Made by a program: the position numbers and the translations under genes. A stretch of DNA of 64,000 nt from Siphonodentalium dalli (taxonomy: Eukaryota; Mollusca; Scaphopoda; Gadilida; Siphonodentaliidae). The notes below the pieces were generated by a model. The model was given only the letters and a program-made list of their open reading frames with translations, was not told where the DNA came from and ran no database searches. The stretch is taken from NCBI GenBank assembly GCA_032622095.1, contig CP136065.1, positions 42,755,503 to 42,819,502 of the forward strand, in the 5' to 3' direction. Positions 37,464-46,300 of this stretch are shown piece by piece. Position 1 is the stretch's first letter. Each line of letters begins with the position of its first letter.

Positions 37464-38393
37464 ATGTTTAATTCTCCATTCATAATAACGACTGCTATAG
37501 AACGTGGTTATCTCAGCCAACACCCAGGGGTAACATTGGAAGAGTCGGTAACAGCTAAAAACGATTGTATTCCCATAAAAATCCTTAATAAAACTGACAG
37601 GCATCATAATTTGAAACGCAGCTGTTTTGTCGGGAGGATACTCCCAACTACTTCTGAAGTAAGCGATTTACGTGTCCATGTGGAAGATATTGATGCAGAA
37701 CCAGGATATTTAAAGACAGTCACTGATTTGGTATTAAATAATGAGTATATTTTTGCTGCAAAAGCTACCCAATTAGGTGAGACATCAACTTATAAAATGA
37801 CCATTGCTACTGGAAAACATGCACCGATCGCATTAAAACCGTATCGAGTACCTTTACATGGGAGACAATTATTTAAGTATGCTATTGATTCAATGGAACA
37901 TGCGGGCATTATAACAAACTCCCAGAGTAATTGGCGAAACCCGTGCATCATGGTGCCTAAACGTGATGGTACGTGGAGGTTTTGTTGTGACTTTCGGCCG
38001 TTCAATAAAATAACAAAGACAATTTCTTATCCTTTGCCTATAATTGATGATATAATTTCAGAGTTAAAGGGCTCTAAAAATGTTACGTTATTAGACGCAC
38101 GACAGGGATGTCATTCGACACCTATAGCTCAGCAGAACAGGGAGAAAACTAAATTTACTTGTTTCTATGGAAACTACTTGTTCAATCACTCAGCGTATGG
38201 TTTAAAAACTGTTCCGGGAGCATATAGCGCATTGGTGGAAATTGTTTTAAAAGTGCTAACTAATTTACTAAAACATACTTTTGCATACATAAATAATACG
38301 TGCACTCTTGACTATGTTGGGTCCCCAATTTATTTATCACGTCACGTGACGTTATCTAAAAACATCCAGATATCGATGGAAAATTATTTATGA
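37464..38393 (+). pseudogene. Ty3-type reverse transcriptase fragment, array copy 3
   Basis: This 309-codon frame is colinear with copy 1 and shows about eight amino-acid differences (for example K to N at the TKSQS stretch, M to L at GNYM, G to V at VLKG). Motif A is kept, motif C reads YINN and the C-terminal end is the same. It serves as one of the two empty-site references for the Helitron in copy 2. Confidence 0.85.
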
Positions 38394-38808
38394 ATTTGAA
38401 TTAGATGAACCATTTGTTTTTATTCAGACTATTATCAAAAACTGAACTTATTATCCTACTGATAAAGGAAAGTATACACAAATTTGATCTGATTATTATT
38501 ATGATATTAAAAGTGATTATTGTGATATAATGTATTGTTTAATATTTCAATGTTTAGAAGGAAAATAAAAAAAATAAAGGAATATAATAGAATAAAACAG
38601 ATTGTTCACCATGGGAGTGTTTCAGTGTTAAATCCTTTAGTTTGAAGACCTACTCTCATTTTAAATATTTTCTATTTATATTTTAAAAAGTGAAAAAGAA
38701 AGATACTATCGCCATCAGTACTAATATATGACACTCGAATGACACATATAATATCACATGTGTATAATTACAAGACCGAATGTCAGAGAAATAAGGAATG
38801 GTGAGTAC

Positions 38809-38965
38809 CTCCAATATCAACGACAAGAAACTGAGATCCTGGTTGTGTAATATCGATGCGATCGCCATCAGTCCCTCTCGTGATTTCTCTCAAATGACGC
38901 TGGCAGTAGATGGCGGCCGCCTCCGGTTCGAGTGCTATGATGAGCCTATCTCCCAGCACACCAGC
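38809..38965 (-). CDS. HSPA12: HSPA12-like Hsp70 family protein, coding exon 3 (partial gene)
   Basis: This exon encodes residues 176-227 plus one base of the next codon. It begins AGVLGDRLIIALEPEAAAIYC, the conserved segment of the HSPA12 actin-like ATPase domain (ALEPEAA), and ends in QFLVVDIGG, the start of the phosphate-2 motif (VxDxGGGT in the family). The acceptor is TTTCAAG before GCTGG and the donor is GGAG followed by GTACTC. It joins exon 2 in frame (phase 0) and leaves in phase 1. The following exon is not visible in the window. The retroelement array begins about 80 bp beyond the donor. Codon use and frame look intact, so this may be a live gene with a very long intron, or a gene truncated by the rearrangement. 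Confidence 0.85.
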
Positions 38966-39573
38966 CTTGAAACAGCAACACATTGTAATGAACATTGGTT
39001 AACTATATCATGACTTTCCGAACAAGAAACCACAAAACTGTATATTATTCCGACCATATTTGCACAAAATCTAATCTTGAAATCGCTTGTTATACATGAA
39101 TGCTACTGAACACGAACTGGGGAAAAAAATACCCGAAACGACACTACTACCAGAGAGCTAACAATTATTATAAGTTAGCCACTCCTTTCAATTCCCGAAA
39201 TCACAAGACTGTTAAAAATATGTCAGTGTTTATTAAGAAGGTCCTTAAACTATTTAGGTCCCCATATATAAGTTCATTCCTACCCAGCATGTAGAACTGA
39301 AAGAGTGCAACTAGTAACCAACCGAATATCGATCACTCCATGTTTTATTTGTATGTCATAAGTATGTAATATATACATAATTTTCTTGTATTTACATATA
39401 TTGGTATATCATAAATTTATTCACGCCCGCTAAAGGAAGCACATTTGAAGCAATGAACACTCATACTGAGTCCGTACCTCCATAAACCTTTAGTTTAGTC
39501 AGAATAAACTGACTTGCATTTAATTTAAAGTGTGAAGCTTTGCCATAATGGCGTGAAAAATAACATAACTAAC

Positions 39574-39792
39574 CTGCTCTGCAGCCTCTCTCATGAACTG
39601 TTTTGCTGCGTCAGTCCATATCGATGGGACAGTGAGGACAATGATAACATCACCTGCCACAATTTCCGGTACCCTCTCATTGATTGCTGTCATCAGGTGG
39701 TCCTTCAGGAAACGAATTGCTGCCGCAAACACATCCGTGGCCTTCATTTGCTTGTTGTACTCTTCATTCAATGTGGTGTATCGTGTAAGATT
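39574..39792 (-). CDS. HSPA12: HSPA12-like Hsp70 family protein, coding exon 2
   Basis: A 219-nt phase-0 exon encodes 73 residues (103-175): NLTRYTTLNEEY, then an amphipathic stretch (VFAAAIRFLKDHLM), then VIIVLTVPSIWTDAAKQFM and REAAEQ. The TVPxIW...AKQFMREAA run is a strong HSPA12 signature. Acceptor CTCTTCCAG and donor CAG followed by GTTAGT both fit consensus. It is separated from exon 1 by about 9.9 kb that contains the Penelope-like element, and from exon 3 by about 0.6 kb. HSPA12 proteins are distant Hsp70 relatives with an ATPase domain and a poorly conserved C-terminal part. Their molecular roles in molluscs are largely inferred from stress and immune induction. Confidence 0.9.
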
Positions 39793-40261
39793 CTGGAAGA
39801 GGAGATGGCTTAACATTGTTCATACAGTGAAGAGGTGTACGCGCATAACTAAAAATAACTCAAGTTCGTGTGATCCAGCTTCTTTTGGGGATGATGGTAG
39901 GGGTGGACAACAATGCACGTATGCATTCTTCTAAAACTATACAACTCCACGAGCCATCATGATAACTAACGAACATTGACATGATCCAGACTTGGCCTTG
40001 CATACAGGTCGCAACATATGGTGTTGGACATTAGCATAATTATGTCCCAAGATGGTGAATTTAGTGACGCAACGCCGCAACAGCGGGCTAGTATAACTAA
40101 ATTCACCCTCTGGGGACCTCATTCTGTTTTAGTTTCATCTTTCCTGGATAGTATCTTCATTATAAAATTAAAAAGTTTAAGGTGCACAATGAGTGCTTGA
40201 CATAAAACATCTATAAATGTGAAAGATTCGTAGAAAACACAGGCTAAAACATAAACAGCTG

Positions 40262-40470
40262 CTCGTTTGATATAAATGATAGCCCCAGATCGAAGTGACA
40301 AATGCATTTTACTCATTTGATATAAATGATAGCGCCAGATCGAAGTGACAAAGGCATTTTACTCATTTGATATAAATGATAGTCCCGCGATCGAAGTGAC
40401 AAAGACATTTTACTCATTTGATATAAATGAATGAGAGTCCCACGATCGAACTGACAAAGACATTTTATTG
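40262..40470. repeat. Tandem repeat, about 51 bp x 4
   Basis: The unit TTTGATATAAATGATAG ... GATCGAA(G)TGACAAA...CATTTTA occurs four times, with the last copy slightly longer. It lies in intron 1 of the HSPA12-like gene. Confidence 0.85.
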
Positions 40471-40479
40471 TTGTGGGAC

Positions 40480-41140
40480 TGCAGCCCGGAATATTTTGCA
40501 GAAATAACCCACCACATTTCGTTAAATGCTAGTGACGCTGTTCTCTTGGTAGTTGTTGGTTGTGATAATACATTGATGCTGTATAATCCCTTGTCCATTC
40601 CACAATGTTTAGTCATTCACATATAAAAAGTCGGTCACGCATGTCGATTTGAAAGACATTAACAGTTATTCATCACGCAGATTGCAATTTCACCAATAGA
40701 CCAATTCAACTGAACATGAATATTTCTGCTTTGTTTGATCAATAAGTACTAATGGCAAATATATGTGTTTCTTGTCTATGCGAGATACAGTATGGTGATT
40801 GATTATCAAATTTATACAAGTATAACCATATGATGCACCAATAATTTAACAACTAAATATAATCATATATAAATGTGAAAACTTGGATCAATTATACATG
40901 AGATATTATTTTGTAGAACAAGAATTTGCCTGGATAACACGTCTACACTATTATAGAATGTACCGGTAACCTGGTTTAGCTCCTTATATTTGATCAGATC
41001 AGATCAGATTGCAAATAAATACGTCTCAAAATGATAACGATGGGTTTAAGAATGAAAGTGTCAATGACACTGTAGCTCAACTTGGGAAGAAGTTTATTTT
41101 TTTCTGATAAATAGAATGGTAACTAAAAAGGAAAATAAAC
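40480..41140. other. Intron sequence without recognisable features
   Basis: A+T-rich DNA within intron 1 of the HSPA12-like gene, between two short repeat arrays. I see nothing in it beyond one short 'gatcagatcagat' run near 40996. Confidence 0.5.
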
Positions 41141-41870
41141 TAGAGTTCACCCCGAAAATCCATATGACGTTTGGTAATGATCGGATTAGGGACGTGGTCT
41201 GTATGGTGCTCCAAAGGATTTAGTAATATATACAAAGAGTAAATTCCAGATGGACGCTGGTGGTTTTTCAGGGTATTTCAGTCAAAATAGGAGGCTCCCA
41301 TCTAGAGGTCACACCGAAGATCCATATGACGTTTGATAATAATCAGATGAGGAAGGTGGTCTGTAGTGTGTGCCAAAGGATTTAGTAATATAAAGAGTAA
41401 TATCAAACATGGCTTCCGGCGGCCATGTTTTTGATCGAAAATTTTCAAATTTGATAGCTCCGGGTTGGAGGCGATTCTAAACTTGCCTGTAAATTTTCAA
41501 ATCAATTCCTCAATAATTGCATGCTTCAGGGTGTGTCGATGGATTCAAATTTGAAATCCAAGATGGCTGCTGGCGGCATGTTTTTTAAAACAAATTTCGG
41601 TCAAAATAGGAGACTCCATCTAGAGGTCACCTCGAAGATCCATATGAAGTTTAGTGACGATCGGATGAAGAGATGTGGCCTGTAGGGTGTGCCGAAAGAT
41701 TTGGTCATACAAAGAGTAAATTCCAAGATGGCCGCTCGCGTCCATGTTTTTCAACAAATATCGGTCAAAATAGGAGAATCCCATCTAGAGATTACCCCGG
41801 AGATCCATTTCACCGTTTGGTGATGATCAGATTACGGCATGATTTGTTACTCGCATGCCAAGAAGTGTGA
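41140..41870. repeat. Degenerate repeat (about 160 bp) with 'aagatggccgc' phrases
   Basis: The phrase TCTAGAGGTCACCCCGAAGATCCATATG and its variants occur near 41142, 41301, 41621 and 41788. They are followed by a 'gatgatcggatga' segment, then by 'aaagagtaaattccaagatggccgc'. A related phrase (CCAAGATGGCCGCTGGC) is found at 48612. These look like decayed members of one dispersed repeat family. Confidence 0.75.
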
Positions 41871-42551
41871 GCCGATTAATTCTAACGGGAATTCGCGCGT
41901 TAACCATTAGCGCTACGCGTTATGTGTTTCAATTGTTTTTTAATTGTTATTTGAACACCATTCGTTTATTTTCATGCATTTAATCACGTAAACCATGGTC
42001 ATTGTGCAGGATACACACCATTTCTAACTATTTCCTGATTAGTTTGTCAACAAGCCCATTATCTAACATATTCCTTATCACTTATGTTAGTCTACTGCAG
42101 CAACTTACTTCTATTATACTAAACTGATTGAAACAGACTCCCTTTGGGAGCCTATATTCAGCGTCGGGGATACATGTGGCCCGCTTTGTGGGACTTCGTG
42201 CACATTTTGATCTCAGAAAAAGCCTTTATTTAGCGGCGGCCCTTTGTGCGCTTCGGGCACATTTTTATTATTGAAACATTTTGATTTATATATATTGTTT
42301 TAATTTTTTTTTTTTAGATTGGATTCCTTGTTCAATTTAACAAAACCAATTTTTTTTAATTCAAAAGTTGGAAACTAACACCATTATAACATCTGCCAGG
42401 GTACCCTAAGTCACCACACCAAATTTGGTTGAAATCGGTCCAGGGTGTCTGAGAGAAAAATCTGGACAGATCATACTCATTTATATATATTTTGAAAGTG
42501 TGGAGAGCGCGGGCACAGGTCGGAATCCGATTTCTTATGTAATTATTTCTA

Positions 42552-42745
42552 TGGAACTAGCTAAATTTTGTTAGGTTGTGTCGGAAATTGACATAAATTT
42601 TGTTAGGTTGTGTCAGAAATTGACATCAATTTTGTTAGGTTGTGTCGGAAATTGACATTGAATAATTTGTTGAGCATTGTTGCCATTCAAAGATGGAACT
42701 AGCTAAATTTGTTTGGGTTGTGTCGGAAATTGACATAAAATATTG
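42552..42745. repeat. Short tandem repeat, about 36 bp, in the Penelope-like 3' region
   Basis: The phrase TTTTGTTAGGTTGTGTCGGAAATTGACAT occurs at 42565, 42600 and 42635, with a more distant copy near 42705. Part of the 'gatggaactagctaaattt' flank is also repeated (42550 and 42692). Confidence 0.8.
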
Positions 42746-42810
42746 TGTTGAGCACAAACTAAGGATAATGGTGTTGACATAAGCTAAAAGCTAATTGAAC
42801 TGCGTGTTAA

Positions 42811-43506
42811 TCAAGGTCTGAGTCTAGATCGAACGAGCATATCTCTCAAACTGGGATTTTTCTTGTAGGCAATAATAACCCGTTTGTCGAGAGGCTCGGT
42901 CAATTTAGTGTTTAATAATGCAAAGTTTTTTCTGAAAATGTTTGCGATTTCAACATTTCTACGATTGTAGATCAGAGGAAAGCACAAGAAATTTCGAGAA
43001 ACACCTTTGTAGTCAATGTTAAGTCCGAACGGAAGATATGTTTTAAGTACGCCCATCCAATGATTTTCGCGTTCTAGGCGTATTGAATCGGTTTGGTCTT
43101 CGTCGGCTAGAATTGGTGTCTGTTCTATTGGCTGAAAGCTGAAATGGGATTTAATGTCATGATTAGATGAGTTGAAATGATCGGAAATTTGCATGTCGAG
43201 TTTTTTGCGAACACTGGAAAGATGATTAGACATTCTAACTTTGAGAGAGGTTTTTGTTTGTCCAACATATTGTATACGGCATCTTTTGCATGTGATTAAG
43301 TAAATTACATTTTTAGAATCACAATTAAGTTCGCTATGCATTTGATACGATATGCGTGTTTGTTCGCTGGTGAAAGTGTTACTAGTATTGATATATCCTA
43401 TTGTATTGATGTAACATCGTTTTTTTGTGACAAAATGAGGCTGAACCATTACCCAACACCGGCCGGTTGTGCCGTATCCTTGTTGGTTCAGTCGATGTTG
43501 GGTCAT
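42811..43506 (-). CDS. GIY-YIG endonuclease ORF of the Penelope-like element
   Basis: This 231-codon frame holds a GIY-YIG nuclease: NVIYLITC (about 66-73, the GIY strand), QYVGQT (79-84, the YIG strand), the arginine of LKVRMSNH (91), the glutamate of RLERENHW (about 145-147) and the asparagine of PFGLN (163). Upstream, a KKRCYIN...YINTSNTFTS region replaces the usual Cys-rich CxC segment. In Penelope-like elements this nuclease nicks target DNA to prime reverse transcription. The frame overlaps the RT frame by 125 bp in a different register, so a frameshift has separated the two enzymes or a programmed shift is needed. Unexpectedly, AYKKNPSLRDMLVRSRL, a segment I know from between RT and endonuclease, closes this frame at its C-terminus. 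Confidence 0.85.
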   Translation of the reverse strand: MTQHRLNQQGYGTTGRCWVMVQPHFVTKKRCYINTIGYINTSNTFTSEQTRISYQMHSELNCDSKNVIYLITCKRCRIQYVGQTKTSLKVRMSNHLSSVRKKLDMQISDHFNSSNHDIKSHFSFQPIEQTPILADEDQTDSIRLERENHWMGVLKTYLPFGLNIDYKGVSRNFLCFPLIYNRRNVEIANIFRKNFALLNTKLTEPLDKRVIIAYKKNPSLRDMLVRSRLRP

Positions 43507-45124
43507 GGCGTGACGAGTTCAATTCTCTGAGAGTTTCGGACTTTACTTGGCGCAGTAATCTACTAGAGTAGCCGCGCGGTCGTAAAGCCTGGAAAAGCAC
43601 TGAACAAGCTTGATTTAGGTCGCTTCTGTTCGTGCAGTTCCGGTGATATCGAATGATTTGAGATTTAATCAATCCATTGAAAAGTTTTGGCGGATGGAAA
43701 GATTTACGATGAAGTAGCTGGTGAGAATCCGTTGGTTTCGTAAAAAGTTTTGTATCTAAAATGTTGCATGATGTAAATTGTGGGCCCTTAAATATTGTTA
43801 AATCAAGGAAATCAATGCTGGTTTGCGATATTGATTCTTTGAGTTTGATTGATTCGTCATGACTGTTCAAGATGTCCAAGAACACCCTAAACTCATCCAG
43901 ACCATGAGTCCAAATGATAAATATGTCGTCCAAGAATCTATAATAGGCTAATGGTTGTTTATCAGATTTGGCCAGGGCGCCTTTCTCCCACTCTGCAACA
44001 AAAATTGAGGCAAAATTAGGACTAAACTTCTTGCCCATACTGCAGCCGGAGACCTGTAAATAATATCGTCCATTAAATTCAAAGTCATTCCCTTTAAGAG
44101 AAAGTTCTAATAATTGAAGTAGTTCATCTCCAGGTCTATGAGGATCATGGTGGAAATCAAATGCATTCTTAATTGACTTTAATCCGGCATCGATTCCAAT
44201 ATTTGTATACATAGATTCCACGTCGAGACTAATTAGGTAAGCAGAAGATGGAACTTCAATTTTCGACAATTTAATGAGGAAGTCCTCCGTGTCTTTTAGA
44301 TAGCTCGGATGGCGGGTAGCAATTGGTTTCAAATAGAAATCAATAAACTCCGAAATGTGGTACGACTCCGAAGCCACGTCGCTGATGATGGGGCGACCGG
44401 GTGGTGTGTATGGATTAGTCCAACAGCTCAAAGGTTTGTGTATTTTAGGTAGCAAATAAAATGTCCTATTATTGGATTCAGGTTTTGCAATTAGATACTG
44501 AACATGTTTTTTCTTTAAAACGTCCTGGTCCAGCAAGCTTTTGAGAATGAGATTGAATTTTAAAACATTGGATTTCCAAATTGGCCCATCCAATGGTTTG
44601 TAATATTTAGTGTTGCTTAATTGGCGCGTCGCTTCTAGAATGTAATTTTCTTTAGACATGATGACGAGCGAGCTGCCTTTGTCACAAGGTTTGATTACAA
44701 TGTTTTTATTGCTGCGAAGAGTTTTTAGTGCAGTTCTTTCAACTTTAGTGAGGTTATCCTCGTTGTGAAATTTTGGTAAATTTGTGATGTCGGTTTTGAC
44801 TAAGCCAGCGACCTCGGGAATGGAGTGGTCAATCTGGCGATCAGAGGGGGTCCATATCGAAGGTTCTTTAAATTGATCTTTTAAACCTGTCGAATTGCGA
44901 AAGAAATCAGCCATAGCTGTTACTTCCCTAAATTGCATGCTTGCTGGACCGCCGTTCATTTCCATGGCATACATAGAGTCTGGTAAAACCAATGTTCCAT
45001 CCTCCGTCTCAACAACATGTGGTGTTTCTTTGAGATCGGGTCGGGTAGGAACAAAGGTTAGACCATACCTAAGTATTGATTTCTCGTTTATTTTCATGCA
45101 TTTAATCACGTAAACCATGGTCAT
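43382..45124 (-). CDS. Penelope-like reverse transcriptase ORF
   Basis: This is a 580-codon frame with ATG at 45124 (a second ATG two codons on). Motifs in order: KPCDKGSSLVIM (145-156), FYLLPKIHKP (222-231), PPGRPIISD (241-249), YLISLDVESMYTNI (motif A, Asp 301), QVSGCSMGKKFSPNFAS (motif B, about 357-373), YRFLDDIFIIW (motif C, Asp pair 399-400), DFLDLTIF (438-445) and the TDSHQLLHRKSFHP thumb segment (465-478). All catalytic aspartates are present and no stop interrupts the domain. The enzyme copies element RNA at a nicked chromosomal target and is a relative of telomerase RT. The last 40 or so codons, after LRELNSS, run out of register with the endonuclease frame. Clade is uncertain, perhaps Neptune/Poseidon-like. 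Confidence 0.93.
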   Translation of the reverse strand: MTMVYVIKCMKINEKSILRYGLTFVPTRPDLKETPHVVETEDGTLVLPDSMYAMEMNGGPASMQFREVTAMADFFRNSTGLKDQFKEPSIWTPSDRQIDHSIPEVAGLVKTDITNLPKFHNEDNLTKVERTALKTLRSNKNIVIKPCDKGSSLVIMSKENYILEATRQLSNTKYYKPLDGPIWKSNVLKFNLILKSLLDQDVLKKKHVQYLIAKPESNNRTFYLLPKIHKPLSCWTNPYTPPGRPIISDVASESYHISEFIDFYLKPIATRHPSYLKDTEDFLIKLSKIEVPSSAYLISLDVESMYTNIGIDAGLKSIKNAFDFHHDPHRPGDELLQLLELSLKGNDFEFNGRYYLQVSGCSMGKKFSPNFASIFVAEWEKGALAKSDKQPLAYYRFLDDIFIIWTHGLDEFRVFLDILNSHDESIKLKESISQTSIDFLDLTIFKGPQFTSCNILDTKLFTKPTDSHQLLHRKSFHPPKLFNGLIKSQIIRYHRNCTNRSDLNQACSVLFQALRPRGYSSRLLRQVKSETLRELNSSRHDPTSTEPTRIRHNRPVLGNGSASFCHKKTMLHQYNRIYQY

Positions 45125-45600
45125 TGTGCAGGATACACACCATTTCTAACTATTTCCTGATTAGTTTGTCAACAAGCCCATTATCTAACATATTCCTTAT
45201 CACTTATGTTAGTCTACTGCAGCAACTTACTTCTATTATACTAAACTGATTGAAACAGACTCCCTTTGGGAGCCTATATTCAGCGTCGGGGATACATGTG
45301 GCCCGCTTTGTGGGACTTCGTGCACATTTTGATCTCAGAAAAAGCCTTTATTTAGCGGCGGCCCTTTGTGCGCTTCGGGCACATTTTTATTATTGAAACA
45401 TTTTGATTTATATATATTGTTTTAATTTTTTTTTTTTAGATTGGATTCCTTGTTCAATTTAACAAAACCAATTTTTTTTAATTCAAAAGTTGGAAACTAA
45501 CACCATTATAACATCTGCCAGGGTACCCTAAGTCACCACACCAAATTTGGTTGAAATCGGTCCAGGGTGTCTGAGAGAAAAATCTGGACAGATCATACTC

Positions 45601-45602
<2 letters not shown>

Positions 45603-45652
<50 letters not shown>

Positions 45653-45677
45653 CTATATATATATATATATATATATG
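45603..45677. repeat. (TA)n microsatellite
   Basis: About 75 bp of alternating TA with a single GC interruption, immediately upstream of the Penelope-like element's 5' pLTR on its coding strand. The identity with the other pLTR ends where the TA run begins. The open frames seen here are products of the repeat. Confidence 0.95.
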
Positions 45678-45679
45678 TA

Positions 45680-46300
45680 TGACAAGCAGTCACAGCACTA
45701 TACCAGACTTGGATACTTTAGGTCTTGTGAGAGATCATCTGAGTTGATAGACATGCAAATAATTCACTGATTGGCTTGATGCACTGATGACATATTTTCT
45801 ACCCATTGGTAGTCACATTATTATGTTTGAGACAGTTGCTTCAGGTTGCTTGCTCTTTTCCCGTGCACACAATGATCTAGGTATTAGTTACGTCAGGACA
45901 ATTTAATTTATGTATGCAAACTTACCGTAGGTCATTGTACAGGATACACACAATTCCATAATTTCTAACCATTTCCAGATTAGTCTGCTAACCAGTCCAT
46001 TATATAGCATTATGCCTTAACACTTTTGTTAGTCTACTGGATCGACGTCTTGTTATAATAAATGACAATCAGTCACTATGTCAGACTTGGATATTTTGTG
46101 GGAGTAACAGATCATATGAGTTGATAGACATGCAAATCATTCACTGATTGGCTTGATGCACAGGTGAACAGTGTGACGACAGTTGTATTCTTGCCATTGA
46201 TAGTCACATTAATGTTTGAGACAGTTGCTCGCTGTTTTCCATGCACACAATGATCTAGGCTTTAGTTATACCATGACAAGTTTATTTATTTCAGTTTTAC
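45680..46300. repeat. Two diverged direct repeats with old pLTR-related sequence between them
   Basis: 45679-45905 and 46060-46285 are similar throughout (landmarks: TTGATAGACATGCAAAT, GATTGGCTTGATGCAC, GTTTGAGACAGTTGCT, CACAATGATCTAGG). Between them, 45930-46050 resembles the first 120 bp of the pLTR (GTCATTGTNCAGGATACACAC onward) with about 20 percent divergence. An older member of the same Penelope family probably stood here before the recent insertion. Confidence 0.7.

Larger units (their letters stand above)
28167..38727 (+). repeat. Tandem macrosatellite of a Ty3-like retroelement segment (2464-bp period, 2.9 copies)
   Basis: Equivalent positions lie exactly 2464 bp apart between copy 1 and copy 2 (for example 28516 and 30980). 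Between copies 2 and 3 they are 5909 bp apart, which equals 2464 plus the 3445-bp Helitron. Each unit contains, in order, a zinc-knuckle frame, a protease-like frame, an RT-like frame and about 300 bp of A+T-rich DNA. RNase H, integrase and recognisable LTRs are absent. Copy 1 starts inside the unit at the hairpin (28167) and copy 3 stops inside the knuckle frame (38727). The copies share the same stops, which points to spread by tandem duplication of an already broken element and not by three insertions. Confidence 0.9.
41962..45612 (-). mobile_element. Penelope-like element with direct terminal repeats (pLTRs)
   Basis: 41962-42490 and 45084-45612 are direct repeats of about 529 bp at a constant offset of 3122 bp, and I found no difference on reading through them. 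Between them, on the minus strand, lie an RT frame and a GIY-YIG endonuclease frame, the two enzymes that define Penelope-like elements. Such elements often insert as partial tandem copies and so carry 'pLTRs'. The 5' repeat (45084-45612) includes the first codons of the RT frame and is preceded by a TA microsatellite. The 3' part (42490-42810) has short tandem repeats. Near-identical repeats argue for a recent insertion in intron 1 of the HSPA12-like gene. The pLTR contains a GGCTCCCAAAGGGAGTC-type stem. I saw no clear hammerhead core. Confidence 0.9.

Noticed and set aside
41962..42490. Hammerhead ribozyme in the Penelope-like pLTR
   Set aside because: I could not find the CTGATGA...GAAA core in the right order on either strand by eye. 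A covariance-model search would decide.
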